A DNA stretch of 47,693 bases from DATHVR01 sp035461175 (GCA_035461175.1 DATHVR010000004.1:1-47693); one strand, 5' to 3'. Numbered from the stretch's first letter, positions 15,268 to 23,537 are shown. Numbers and translations: made by a program. The notes: generated by a model not told the origin, from the sequence alone.

Positions 15268-16326
15268 TCACAGCCGCCGGCCGGTGGGCGCATCGAACAG
15301 CAGCATGTCCTTGGAGCGAATCTCCCAATCGACCCGGTCACCGACCTGGAGCCGGTGGCGGGAGTCGACCTCGGCCACGAAGCCGGTTCCGGCGACGCTG
15401 CCGATTCCGAAGTAGATCCGCCGGGTGGGGCCCACGACCTCGGTCCTCCCCACCGTGGCGCGCAGCCGGCGGGCGAACGGGACCGTCTCGTCGGCCGGCG
15501 CCAGAGCTTCGGGCCGGATGCCCAGGACGACCCGCTCCCCGGGAACGAGATTGCGAGGTGGATCGGGGATCTTGATGCGAGAGCCGGCCAGCTCCAGCCA
15601 CCACTCCCCGTTGCGATGCAGGCCGGCCGGGAGCCGGTTGAGCTCGCCCATCACCTCGGCCACCTCGAGTGAGACCGGCCGGCGATAGACGTCTACCGGC
15701 ACCCCGGTCTGGGCGATGCCACCGTCCGCCAGCACCACGGCCCGTGTGCTCCAGCGCAGGACATCGGCGGGATCATTCGTGGAGATGACGAGCGTGAGCG
15801 TGGAGTCGCCCGCCAGCGCCTCGACCAGCAAGCGGCGCCGGTGCGGGTCGGTGCCGACCATCGGCTCGTCGAGCAGGACCACCTCGACCTCGGGACGAAC
15901 CAGGGCCCGGGCGGCGGAGACGACGTGGCGCTGGCCGGCCGAGAGCTCGGTAGCGGCCCGACCCAGCAATGCCCGGATCAGGAACCGGTCGGCGGTGTCA
16001 TCGATGTGGCGACCACCTGCACGCGAGGTGACCCGGAAGGGGAACTCGAGGTTCTCACCCACGTCGAGGTGGTCGTAGACGGCGTCCTCCTGGAAGACCA
16101 TCGTCACTTCCCGACGCGTGCCCGCCATCGGCCGTCCGGCGACCAGGACGTCCCCCGAGGCCGGTGAATCGAGTCCCGCCATCACTCGCAGCAGCGAGGT
16201 CTTGCCCGAGCCCGACCGTCCCACCAGGCCGATTCTCTCCCCTCGCTCGACCTCCAGGCTGACGTCGTCGAGCACGGTGTCCGCCCCTCGACGGACCTCG
16301 ACACCGGCCAGCGTCATCACCGCCAT
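15268..16326 (-). CDS. Orphan sugar-type ABC transporter ATP-binding protein with TOBE domain
   Basis: A 352-aa MalK/UgpC-like ATPase. Walker A is GRSGSGKT (36-43), the Q-loop region VFQEDAVYDH, signature LSAGQ (128-132) and Walker B VVLLDE (149-154). A C-terminal TOBE-like domain follows (from about 240). The switch position reads VISTNDPADVL, so the usual H-loop His is Asn184. No permease or binding-protein gene is in the window, so its partners must be elsewhere. The ATG at 16326 has TAGGCT 7 nt upstream, overlapping the promoter of divergent glgX, which suggests a link to glucan metabolism. Confidence 0.85.
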   Translation of the reverse strand: MAVMTLAGVEVRRGADTVLDDVSLEVERGERIGLVGRSGSGKTSLLRVMAGLDSPASGDVLVAGRPMAGTRREVTMVFQEDAVYDHLDVGENLEFPFRVTSRAGGRHIDDTADRFLIRALLGRAATELSAGQRHVVSAARALVRPEVEVVLLDEPMVGTDPHRRRLLVEALAGDSTLTLVISTNDPADVLRWSTRAVVLADGGIAQTGVPVDVYRRPVSLEVAEVMGELNRLPAGLHRNGEWWLELAGSRIKIPDPPRNLVPGERVVLGIRPEALAPADETVPFARRLRATVGRTEVVGPTRRIYFGIGSVAGTGFVAEVDSRHRLQVGDRVDWEIRSKDMLLFDAPTGRRL

Positions 16327-16333
16327 GCGCCCG

Positions 16334-16343
16334 AGCCTACGCT
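16334..16343. promoter_or_regulatory. Overlapping divergent -10 elements sharing two bases
   Basis: AGCCTACGCT contains TAGGCT on the minus strand (16334-16339, 7 nt before the ATG at 16326) and TACGCT on the plus strand (16338-16343, 7 nt before the GTG at 16351). The hexamers share TA, so both genes could hardly be melted open at once. Confidence 0.6.
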
Positions 16344-16350
16344 GCGGGGC

Positions 16351-18231
16351 GTGCCAGGAGTCTCCCTCACCCCGCAAGGGGTCGATGCCGACGTCTTCGC
16401 CCCCGCCGCCGAGATGGTGGAACTGTGCCTCTTCGACAGTGCGGGGAACGAGACGCGCCATCCCTTCACCCGCGACGGCAGCGGCTACCACCGCGGCTTC
16501 GTCCCGGGTGTCGCTGCCGGCACCGCCTACGGCCTGCGCACCCACGGGCCCTGGGACCCCGGCCGCGGCCTCTGGCACCACCCTTCGCTACTGCTTCTCG
16601 ACCCCTATGCCCGGGCCGTGACGGGCCACTTCGACGACCATCCCTCGCTGCGCCACCAGGGCCCGCGCCTGGACACCGCTCCCCGGGTCCCCAAGGGGGT
16701 GCTGGTCCCTACCCCGCCCCGTCCCCGGCCCGGTCCGTCCGTCCCCTGGTCGGAGACGGTCGTCTACGAGACCCACGTGCGTGGCCTGACCCGGCTGCAC
16801 CCCGACATTCCCGAGTCGGAGCGGGGAACGTACACTGCCGCCGCTTCCGGCCCCGTGCTCGATCATCTGCGCCGGATGGGGGTGACGACGGTCGAACTGA
16901 TGCCGGTCGCCCACTTCGTTCCCGAGCCCTTTCTCCAGGCCCGCGGTCTCACCAACTACTGGGGCTACTCCACCCTGGCCTGGTTCGCACCCCACGCCGG
17001 CTACGCCACCGGCGACGACGGACGCCAGCTGATCGAATTCGCCGCCATGGTCGACGCCTTCCACGCCGCCGGGGTCGAGGTGATCGTCGACGTGGTCTTC
17101 AACCACACCGTCGAGGGGAACCTCAATGGCCCCATCCTCTCCATGAAGGGCCTCGACAACCCCGGGTGGTACCGCCTCGACGGTCAGGGCGATTACGTCG
17201 ACTGGACCGGGACCGGCAACACCGTCGCCACCCACCATCCCCATATCCGCCAGACCATCCTCGAGGCGCTGCGCTGGTGGAAGACCTCGCTCGGTGTCGA
17301 CGGATTCCGCTTCGATCTGGGCGTGACTCTGGGTCGTGAGCAGGAGAACTTCGAGCCCGGGCATCTGCGGTGGCTGACCGATGACCCGGTCCTGGAGGGC
17401 TGCAAGCTGATCGCCGAACCATGGGATCTGGGCCCGCACGGGTACCGGCTGGGCGGGTTCGGTTACGGGTGGAGCGAGTGGAACGCCCGCTTTCGGGACG
17501 ACGTCCGTGACTTCTGGACCGGTCGAGGCGACCCCTTCACCCTCGCCGCCAGGATGGGAGGGTCGACCGATGTGTTCGGCGCCCGGGCGCCGCAGGCTTC
17601 GGTCAACTTCGTCACCGCCCACGACGGCTTCACCCTCGCCGACCTCGTCTCCTACGACCACAAGCACAACCAGGCCAACGGGGAGGCCAACGGGGACGGG
17701 CACGACGACAATCGCTCGTGGAACTCGGGGGTGGAGGGGCCCACCGACGACCCCGCCATCCTCGAGGTACGACGGCGCCGCGCCGCCGCCCACCTCGCCA
17801 CGTTGCTCCTGGCCGCCGGGGTGCCGATGCTCCTCGGGGGCGACGAGCTGGGCCGGACTCAGGGTGGCAACAACAACGCCTACCCGCTCGACAACGAGAT
17901 CAGCTGGTATGACTGGTCCGATCCCGTCCATGCCGACCTCGTCCATCGGGCCATCGCCTGCCGCCGCCGCCTGCCGCTCCTGTGGTCCGGGCACCACCAG
18001 GTCCTGGAGAGCGAGCACGGATCGGGCCGGGCGGCGATCGAGATCAGGGAAGGAGATGCCTCGCTGCTGGTGGTCCCGAGTCAGGCCGAAGCGGACCGCC
18101 CCTTCACACTTCCCTCGGGGGAATGGCGGCTGGAACTGGATTCGACCGGGCCCGAGGTCGAAGGTGAGGTCCACTCGGGTGAGGTGATCATCCCGGCCTG
18201 GAGCCTGCGCCTCTACTCGCCCGCCGGTTGA
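16351..18231 (+). CDS. glgX: Glycogen debranching enzyme, isoamylase type
   Basis: A 626-aa GH13 enzyme that cleaves alpha-1,6 branches of glycogen. The N-terminal beta-sandwich is followed by the barrel. NYWGYSTLAWFAPHAGYATG, VIVDVVFNHTVEGN, GVDGFRFDLG (nucleophile Asp), KLIAEPWDLG (acid/base Glu) and VTAHDGFTLADLVSY (third Asp) mark the four conserved regions. It is slightly shorter than typical GlgX (about 650-720 aa). The GTG start lies 7 nt after TACGCT. Its last 19 nt overlap the 3' end of convergent glgC, giving antisense-overlapping transcripts for two enzymes of the same pathway. Confidence 0.95.
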   Translation: MPGVSLTPQGVDADVFAPAAEMVELCLFDSAGNETRHPFTRDGSGYHRGFVPGVAAGTAYGLRTHGPWDPGRGLWHHPSLLLLDPYARAVTGHFDDHPSLRHQGPRLDTAPRVPKGVLVPTPPRPRPGPSVPWSETVVYETHVRGLTRLHPDIPESERGTYTAAASGPVLDHLRRMGVTTVELMPVAHFVPEPFLQARGLTNYWGYSTLAWFAPHAGYATGDDGRQLIEFAAMVDAFHAAGVEVIVDVVFNHTVEGNLNGPILSMKGLDNPGWYRLDGQGDYVDWTGTGNTVATHHPHIRQTILEALRWWKTSLGVDGFRFDLGVTLGREQENFEPGHLRWLTDDPVLEGCKLIAEPWDLGPHGYRLGGFGYGWSEWNARFRDDVRDFWTGRGDPFTLAARMGGSTDVFGARAPQASVNFVTAHDGFTLADLVSYDHKHNQANGEANGDGHDDNRSWNSGVEGPTDDPAILEVRRRRAAAHLATLLLAAGVPMLLGGDELGRTQGGNNNAYPLDNEISWYDWSDPVHADLVHRAIACRRRLPLLWSGHHQVLESEHGSGRAAIEIREGDASLLVVPSQAEADRPFTLPSGEWRLELDSTGPEVEGEVHSGEVIIPAWSLRLYSPAG

Positions 18232-19466
18232 TCCCCGCCGATCACCTGGTTCTTGGCCACCGCCACCACTCCCCCTTCGGAGATCATGAACCGCTCCGCA
18301 TCCCTGGCATGGTCGACCCCGATCTCGTACCCGGGCGGAATGACCACGTTCTTGTCGACGATGACGTTGCGCAGCACCGCCCCGGCCCCCACTTTCACGT
18401 CGTCCAGGAGGATGGCGCCGTCGACCGAGGCCCCGGGGGCGATCCGGACCCCGGGGGAGGCGACGGTGCGGCGCACATACGCCCCGGAGAGGATGACACC
18501 GTTGGAGAGAACCGAGTCCGCCACCCCGCCCGCTCCGTGGTCGGCCACCGCCACGATCTTGGCGGGGGCGCTGGTCCGCATCTGGGTGAAGATGGGCCAC
18601 TCGTCGTTGTAGAGGCTGAAGATCGGCTCGGCCGAGACCAGATCCATGTGGGCCTCGAAGTAGGAGTCGATGGTTCCCACGTCGCGCCAGTAGCCCCGTT
18701 CCCGCGGCCCCAGGCCCGGCACCACGTTGTGGGTGAAGTCGTAGCAATGCACGATCCCCTTCTCGACGAGGCTGGGAATGAGATCGCCGCCCACGTCGTG
18801 GCGGGAGTCGTCGTCGCCCGCGTCGGATCGCACCTGGTCGAGGAGGGCTTCGGTGGTGAAGACGTAGTTGCCCATCGAGGCGAGGGAGACCTCGGGGTCG
18901 CCCGGAAGCGCCGGCGGATCCTCCGGCTTCTCCCAGAAGCGGGCGATCCGGCTCGTGCCCTCCTCCATCTGGATGATCCCGAACGCCGACCCCTCGGAGC
19001 GGGGCACCCGGATGGCGGCGACGGTGGCCCCGGCGCCGCTCTCGATATGGGCCTCGAGCATCTGGGAGGGATCCATCCGGTAGATGTGATCCGCCCCAAA
19101 CACGAAGATGTAGTCGGGCTGCTCGTCGGAGACGATGTTCAGGTTCTGATAGATGGCGTCGGCCGAACCCAGAAACCAGCGCTGACCCACCCGCATCTGG
19201 GCCGGCACCGAGGTGACGTAGTTCCCGAGCAGGGTCGACATCCGCCACGTGAGGGAGAGGTGGACGTTGAGGCTGTGGCTCTTGTATTGGGTCAGGACGA
19301 CAATCCGCCGGTATCCGGCGTTGACGAGGTTCGACAGGGCGAAATCGATCAGCCGGTAGTGGCCGCCGAAGGGAACCGCCGGCTTGGCCCGTTCCTGGGT
19401 CAGGGGCATCAGACGCTTGCCCTCCCCGCCCGCCAGCACCATCGACAGGACCTGGGGCCTGCTCAC
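18213..19466 (-). CDS. glgC: Glucose-1-phosphate adenylyltransferase
   Basis: A 417-aa ADP-glucose pyrophosphorylase, the committed step of glycogen synthesis. MVLAGGEGKRLMPLTQERAKPAVPFGGHYRLIDFALSN is the nucleotide-binding signature. FVFGADHIYRMD, FWEKPEDPP and RGYWRDVGTIDSYFEA mark sugar-phosphate binding. A left-handed beta-helix end follows (VRIAPGASVDGAILLDD). GTG at 19466 is chosen because GGAAGGAG sits 5 nt upstream and only eight residues precede the signature. The gene overlaps glgX by 19 nt at the 3' end. Confidence 0.95.
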   Translation of the reverse strand: MSRPQVLSMVLAGGEGKRLMPLTQERAKPAVPFGGHYRLIDFALSNLVNAGYRRIVVLTQYKSHSLNVHLSLTWRMSTLLGNYVTSVPAQMRVGQRWFLGSADAIYQNLNIVSDEQPDYIFVFGADHIYRMDPSQMLEAHIESGAGATVAAIRVPRSEGSAFGIIQMEEGTSRIARFWEKPEDPPALPGDPEVSLASMGNYVFTTEALLDQVRSDAGDDDSRHDVGGDLIPSLVEKGIVHCYDFTHNVVPGLGPRERGYWRDVGTIDSYFEAHMDLVSAEPIFSLYNDEWPIFTQMRTSAPAKIVAVADHGAGGVADSVLSNGVILSGAYVRRTVASPGVRIAPGASVDGAILLDDVKVGAGAVLRNVIVDKNVVIPPGYEIGVDHARDAERFMISEGGVVAVAKNQVIGGDQPAGE

Positions 19467-19550
19467 CGTCTCTCCTTCCCCGCCCCGGCCGCCGGCGCCG
19501 GGCGACACCTGGCTGAGGCGAGCGTAGTCATCGCCGAAACGCGAGAGGGC

Positions 19551-19952
19551 TCAGTGAGCCCCGTATCGAAAGGCGAGCGAACGGAGCATGGCGAGGGCGA
19601 TGGTGGGCTGCTCCATGAGCAGCGCGGTCAGATCCTGACGGCGGATGGCCACACCCCGGACCTCCTCTTCCGCCACCACCCGGGCGGTGCGGGGCGTCTC
19701 GGCCAGAACCGAGAGTTCACCGACGAAGTCGCCCGGCCCCAGCATCACCGGGTCGGCCCCGGGAACATCGACCCGCACCCGGCCCGACTCGAGAATGAAC
19801 ATCCCCAGGCCGGACTGGCCCCGCTCCATCAGCACATGACCCTGGGACACCTCGAACTCGTTGGCGATGGTCTCGAGCCGTTCGAGACCGGGCTGATCGA
19901 GTTCTGAGAAGAGCGGAACCTGACCCAGCCGGGCGATACGATCGGAGCTCAT
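19551..19952 (-). CDS. Cyclic nucleotide-binding-domain protein
   Basis: A 133-aa single cNMP-binding beta-roll. LGQVPLFSELDQPGLERLETIANEFEVSQGHVLMERGQ begins the domain. The phosphate-binding cassette region reads FVGELSVLAETPRTARVVAEEE, with the Gly-Glu-Leu and Arg-Thr-Ala pattern of a ligand-binding cassette. No DNA-binding or catalytic domain is attached. It may be a stand-alone sensor. TAGGCT ends 8 nt before the ATG. Confidence 0.85.
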   Translation of the reverse strand: MSSDRIARLGQVPLFSELDQPGLERLETIANEFEVSQGHVLMERGQSGLGMFILESGRVRVDVPGADPVMLGPGDFVGELSVLAETPRTARVVAEEEVRGVAIRRQDLTALLMEQPTIALAMLRSLAFRYGAH

Positions 19953-19960
19953 GGTCGACC

Positions 19961-19966
19961 AGCCTA
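19961..19966 (-). promoter_or_regulatory. -10 hexamer TAGGCT for the cNMP-binding gene
   Basis: On the minus strand TAGGCT ends 8 nt before the ATG at 19952; no ribosome binding site is present. Confidence 0.5.
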
Positions 19967-20058
19967 GCCCCCACCGGAGCAGCGCCCCCGAGGGTCGGCC
20001 GGGAGATTTCGGAAGTCAAACATTCAAGACGCGTCGTTACTTTGACGATCACTCATCG

Positions 20059-21744
20059 GTGACCTCCGTGACATCAACCATCGAACGCTCGTTCACGGGC
20101 ACCCTCGACATCGGGGGCCAGCCGGTGACCGCCACCATCCGCTTCGGCGGTGGCGAGGTAAGCCTGCTCGTGGGCAACGACGCGGTGGGCACATGGAGAA
20201 GCCACGAGATCGCCATCGTGCCCGAGGGCCAGTCCTACGAGCTCCAGGCCGAGGGCGACTCGATCTCATTCCTTCCCGATGACACCGACGGCTTCCAGGC
20301 TCACCTGACCGACCCGGAGCCTCCCGCCGCCACCGACGAACCCGACTCGGGGGTCTCGATGCCGGAGACGGTTCCCTCCGTCGAGTTCGATCCCCCCGGT
20401 CCGGCCCCGGTCGGACACGAACCCTTCGATCTGCCCCCGGATCCGATCTTCGACGCCCCACTTCCCGCCCAGGCAAGCCTCTTCCGGGAGTCAACCGAGG
20501 AGAACGAGCCGCTGTCCGACCTCAGCCCGAGTTTCGTCGACGAGGGGGACGAGCCAGAGCCGGCCATCAGCTGGGATTCCCAGCCCGACGAACTCTACGC
20601 CGCCGGTCTCAACGGCAGCCCCGGCGACTTCACCCCGTCTCCCTTCCGATCCGCCGTCGTCCCCACCCCGCCTCCGCCCGTCGCCCCGGTGGGTGCCGAG
20701 GGGGCCGACGCGGCCGACAGGGCCGGTGCCGACCCCGAAGAACCAACCTGGGAACAACCCCGGCGCGAAGCGACGACCGGGATCCCCGCCCCCGGTCTCT
20801 CCGACCCGGTGACACCCCCGGCCGACGACCTCCCCTCCTCGGTGACACCCCCGGCCGACGACCTGCCCGAGCCGGCGGCAACCGATGATGTGGCCGAGGC
20901 GGACGCCGGACATGTGGAACCCGTCGTCGACCCGTCGTCCGGTGCCGAGCCGGCGGCAACCGATGCTGCGGCCGAGATCCCCGGCGGGCCGGCGACGGGA
21001 CGAGGAGCGGCCGTCGCCGGTTTCGCCCGCAACGTGATCGCCGCCTTCCGGGATCGGTCCAACGACGAGACGGTCGACACGGACGTCGAGGAGTCGGAAG
21101 ACGGTGGGTTCACCCCCCAGCCGATCGATGACCACGAGAACCTTCGCCAGTGGGGCCTGGTCTTGGCGGGGGGACTGGTCTTGCTGGCGCTGATCGCAAT
21201 GGTGGTCTGGGGCCTGGCCTCCATGCTGGGCAGCGACGATCCGCTCGAAGCCGCCGTCGAGACGACTCCTACCGTTCCCACCACTGCCGCCCCGCTGACC
21301 ACCACCACTACCACCACACCTCCCGTCACCACCATCTCCCCCGAGAACGAGGCGGCCGCCTCCGGTTTCGTCGAATCCTGGAACCGTCTGGCCACCCAGT
21401 ACGCCTATCACCTGTCCATCAGCGCCGACAGCCTCCCGATCTCGGTGGCCCCGGCCCCCACGGTCCACCTGACCTACGACGAGAACGGCGTCCTCGGTTT
21501 GAAAATGGTGCCCAAGGGAACCGGTTCGGACCGCGATCTGCTGCTCGCCATGGGCCTGGCCGTGGCCTGGGGTGACCCCGCCCTCAGTCCCGAGGGACGC
21601 AAGGAGGTGCTGGGGGCGATGGGAGTGGACGTCGACGACCCCGAGCTCGAGGAGATGGGTGGCTCGGTGTCCCGCAACGGGGTCAGTTACGAGGCGACGG
21701 TCTCCGAGGGGCTGATCGAGTTCCGGGTGGCGCCCGAGGCCTGA
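20059..21744 (+). CDS. Unknown single-pass membrane protein with Pro/acidic linker and Thr-rich stalk
   Basis: A 561-aa protein of no recognised family. A small beta-rich N-terminal domain (about 8-80, RSFTGTLDIGGQPVTATIRF) is followed by a long Pro/Glu/Asp linker (about 85-320) with an internal duplication of VTPPADDLP. One membrane helix (about 364-391) precedes a Thr-rich segment and a C-terminal domain of about 130 residues (ESWNRLATQYAYHLSISADS). Topology is probably N-in, C-out. GTG at 20059 is preferred because the domain starts there and TACTTT lies upstream. GTG 20068, or ATG 19951 overlapping the divergent gene, are alternatives. Confidence 0.6.
   Translation: MTSVTSTIERSFTGTLDIGGQPVTATIRFGGGEVSLLVGNDAVGTWRSHEIAIVPEGQSYELQAEGDSISFLPDDTDGFQAHLTDPEPPAATDEPDSGVSMPETVPSVEFDPPGPAPVGHEPFDLPPDPIFDAPLPAQASLFRESTEENEPLSDLSPSFVDEGDEPEPAISWDSQPDELYAAGLNGSPGDFTPSPFRSAVVPTPPPPVAPVGAEGADAADRAGADPEEPTWEQPRREATTGIPAPGLSDPVTPPADDLPSSVTPPADDLPEPAATDDVAEADAGHVEPVVDPSSGAEPAATDAAAEIPGGPATGRGAAVAGFARNVIAAFRDRSNDETVDTDVEESEDGGFTPQPIDDHENLRQWGLVLAGGLVLLALIAMVVWGLASMLGSDDPLEAAVETTPTVPTTAAPLTTTTTTTPPVTTISPENEAAASGFVESWNRLATQYAYHLSISADSLPISVAPAPTVHLTYDENGVLGLKMVPKGTGSDRDLLLAMGLAVAWGDPALSPEGRKEVLGAMGVDVDDPELEEMGGSVSRNGVSYEATVSEGLIEFRVAPEA
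20807..20864 (+). repeat. In-frame direct repeat (25 bp, period 33)
   Basis: A 25-bp sequence beginning CGGTGACACCCCCGGCCGAC occurs at 20807-20831 and again at 20840-20864, in frame, duplicating an 11-residue unit of the linker. A related repeat, GAGCCGGCGGCAACCGATG, follows at about 20870 and 20947. Confidence 0.8.
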
Positions 21745-21756
21745 TCGATCAGGCCT
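21737..21756. terminator. Perfect 20-bp palindrome containing both convergent stop codons
   Basis: AGGCCTGATC is followed directly by its inverse complement. The plus-strand stop (21742-21744) and minus-strand stop (21749-21751) lie symmetrically inside it. It is a candidate bidirectional transcript end; there is no T-run. Confidence 0.5.
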
Positions 21757-22315
21757 GGTCTCCCAACCACGTATCGATCCGATCCAGTAGGTACTCGCTC
21801 ACCTCCCGTGAGCGGTCCAGCGCCTCGCACAACTGGTCCCGGCCCATCAGCATGTCCACCAGCGACACCGTGGTGCGGCCGATGAGGGCGAGCCGGCGCT
21901 CGGGTGCGTCGGTGACGGCTCCGTAGGAGTCGATGGCCGACGCCTCGACAGAAAGGGCCATGCCGCCCACCCCGCCCAGATCGGTGGCGAGGACCAGCAG
22001 GTCGGGCGGGTCAGAGAGCGGTGGCACCGCCCAGTTGAAGAACAGATCGAGATGGAAGTCGTCGGGCGGCTCCTCCCAGTCTTCGGCCATCGACTCCAGC
22101 GTGTCCTGCAGTGCCAACAGCACCCGCGGGTCGACGTCGAGTGCCAGGTGGAGATCGAGGGGCCGTCCGCAGCCCACCTCGGGGTGGAGGTCGACCTCCC
22201 ACGACTGGCGGAGGGAGTAGGTCTCGATGATGTGACGCTCGTCGTGGACGTGGAACCCGTGGTCGATGGCGTGTTCCTTCAGGTCCGCGACGAACCCGGC
22301 GATGTCGATGGCCAC
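21749..22315 (-). CDS. Conserved-looking protein of unknown function
   Basis: A 188-aa soluble protein rich in Asp, Leu and His, starting with GTG (MAIDIAGFVADLKEHAIDHG). RHIIETYSLRQSWEVDLHPE and PLDLHLALDVDPRVLLALQD suggest alternating strands and helices. The C-terminal part is helical (DMLMGRDQLCEALDRSREVSEYLLDRID). I do not recognise the family. The start is supported by TAGGCT ending 6 nt before the GTG. It is convergent with the unknown membrane protein gene. Confidence 0.65.
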   Translation of the reverse strand: MAIDIAGFVADLKEHAIDHGFHVHDERHIIETYSLRQSWEVDLHPEVGCGRPLDLHLALDVDPRVLLALQDTLESMAEDWEEPPDDFHLDLFFNWAVPPLSDPPDLLVLATDLGGVGGMALSVEASAIDSYGAVTDAPERRLALIGRTTVSLVDMLMGRDQLCEALDRSREVSEYLLDRIDTWLGDQA

Positions 22316-22321
22316 CCCGCG

Positions 22322-22327
22322 AGCCTA
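22322..22327 (-). promoter_or_regulatory. -10 hexamer TAGGCT of leaderless GTG start
   Basis: TAGGCT on the minus strand ends 6 nt before the GTG at 22315. Confidence 0.5.
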
Positions 22328-22414
22328 CAACCGGGGTCGGCATAGTGGGTCGGGCCCGCCGCGATCCCCGTTTTCGCGTCAGAGTGCGCGTTCGGGGGAT
22401 GGGCGGGCAGAGTC

Positions 22415-22435
22415 ATGGCGCGCAATTCTGTCGCG
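22415..22435. repeat. Half copy of the 42-bp palindrome (copy 2)
   Basis: ATGGCGCGCAATTCTGTCGC plus G reproduces the right arm and centre of copy 1 exactly. The left arm is missing. It ends one base before the stop codon of the YihY gene. Confidence 0.85.
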
Positions 22436-22436
22436 G

Positions 22437-23501
22437 TCAGTCGCGGCGGGAGGCGGCCCAGCCGGTGACGAGTCCGATCACGAACGCCACGATGCCGGTC
22501 CGGGCAGGTGACTCGGGCTGGGTGTTGGCGGTGGTGGCAGCCTCCCAGCGGGCCGCTTCTCGTTCCCGTTCCCGCTCGGAAGGCTGCTTCAGATCGCCGT
22601 ACTCGAGAAAGTCGGCGTAGACCTTGGTCACCTCGGCCCCGAACAGGTAGATGGCCCACATCAGGTTGAAGAAGAAGAGCAGAATCGCCACGCCTCCCAG
22701 GGCCCCCAGCGCGCCCCCGCTCGCGGGGCCCCGCAGGTACAGGCCCACCCCGAAGGCGCCGAGAAGGCTGATCATTGCCGTGAAGAGGCCACCCCGCCGG
22801 GCCGCCTGCCAGGGGATCCTGGCCCGGGTGAGCAACTGGAAGGTGAGGCCGGTGACGATGACCAGCACCAGCAGCGAGGTGAGGGGCACCGCCACGGCGA
22901 GCAGGTTCTGAAGCCAGCGCACGTCAACCAGATCCTGGATGAAGTTGACGGCGCCCACCGCCACGATGGGGATCAGCACGAGGACGGCCAGCAGCACGGC
23001 CGAACCGATGGCGATACCCCGTTGGACCAGCGTGTTGACGAGACCGGTGGTCTTCTCCTCGGGGATGTCGAAGATCTGGTTGAGGACCCCCTGCATCTGC
23101 AGGAAGATCGTCGAGGCGCTGAAGGCCGACAGTGCGATACCGATGATGAGTGCGCCGCTCCGGTAGTCGGCGGCACGGCAAGTGAGCTGGGCCATCTGGT
23201 CGGCGATCTGGCTCCCGGCGACGTCGCTCACCTGCTCGATGGCCCGATCGAGCGGGTTGGTGGCATCGCCGGGGATGACGACGGCCGAGACGACGTCACA
23301 GTTGGCTCCCACCAGGACCGAGTCTGTGGACACGAACCCGACCACGGCCACGGCGAGGAACAGCAGGGGGATGAGCGAGAACAGCGTGTAATAGGAGAGG
23401 GCGGCGGCGAGCCGCCCGGCCGTGTCTTCGCCGAATTCCTTTCCGGCCGCCTTCAGGATCTCGAAGATTCGCTTGTGTAGGGGAAGATCGGAGTGGGCCA
23501 C
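22437..23501 (-). CDS. YihY/BrkB-family inner-membrane protein
   Basis: A 354-aa polytopic protein of the YihY/UPF0761 family. GRLAAALSYYTLFSLIPLLFLAVAVVGF is the diagnostic first membrane region. SGALIIGIALSAFSASTIFLQMQGVLNQIFD and FNLMWAIYLFGAEVTKVYAD mark later conserved segments, with about six helices in all. A charged tail and a final hydrophobic stretch follow. Once annotated as ribonuclease BN, the family has no established activity. The GTG start has TACGAT 8 nt upstream and is divergent from ligC. Confidence 0.9.
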   Translation of the reverse strand: MAHSDLPLHKRIFEILKAAGKEFGEDTAGRLAAALSYYTLFSLIPLLFLAVAVVGFVSTDSVLVGANCDVVSAVVIPGDATNPLDRAIEQVSDVAGSQIADQMAQLTCRAADYRSGALIIGIALSAFSASTIFLQMQGVLNQIFDIPEEKTTGLVNTLVQRGIAIGSAVLLAVLVLIPIVAVGAVNFIQDLVDVRWLQNLLAVAVPLTSLLVLVIVTGLTFQLLTRARIPWQAARRGGLFTAMISLLGAFGVGLYLRGPASGGALGALGGVAILLFFFNLMWAIYLFGAEVTKVYADFLEYGDLKQPSEREREREAARWEAATTANTQPESPARTGIVAFVIGLVTGWAASRRD

Positions 23502-23509
23502 GACTCACG

Positions 23510-23529
23510 ATCGTACCGGCTCGTAGACT
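23510..23529. promoter_or_regulatory. Divergent -10 pair (TACGAT minus, TAGACT plus)
   Basis: Minus-strand TACGAT (23510-23515) and plus-strand TAGACT (23524-23529) each end 8 nt before a GTG start (23501 and 23538). Confidence 0.5.
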
Positions 23530-23537
23530 GACGTCCC

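Noticed and set aside
16588..19248. Very long open frame on the minus strand (886 codons) across glgX and glgC
   Set aside because: It is antisense to glgX and out of frame with glgC. Composition is Gly/Arg/Pro-rich without motifs; long shadow frames are expected in such GC-rich DNA.
19951..20058. ATG start at 19951 for the unknown membrane protein
   Set aside because: It would share the CATG with the start of the divergent cNMP-binding gene and add 36 residues unlike the domain. Kept only as an alternative.
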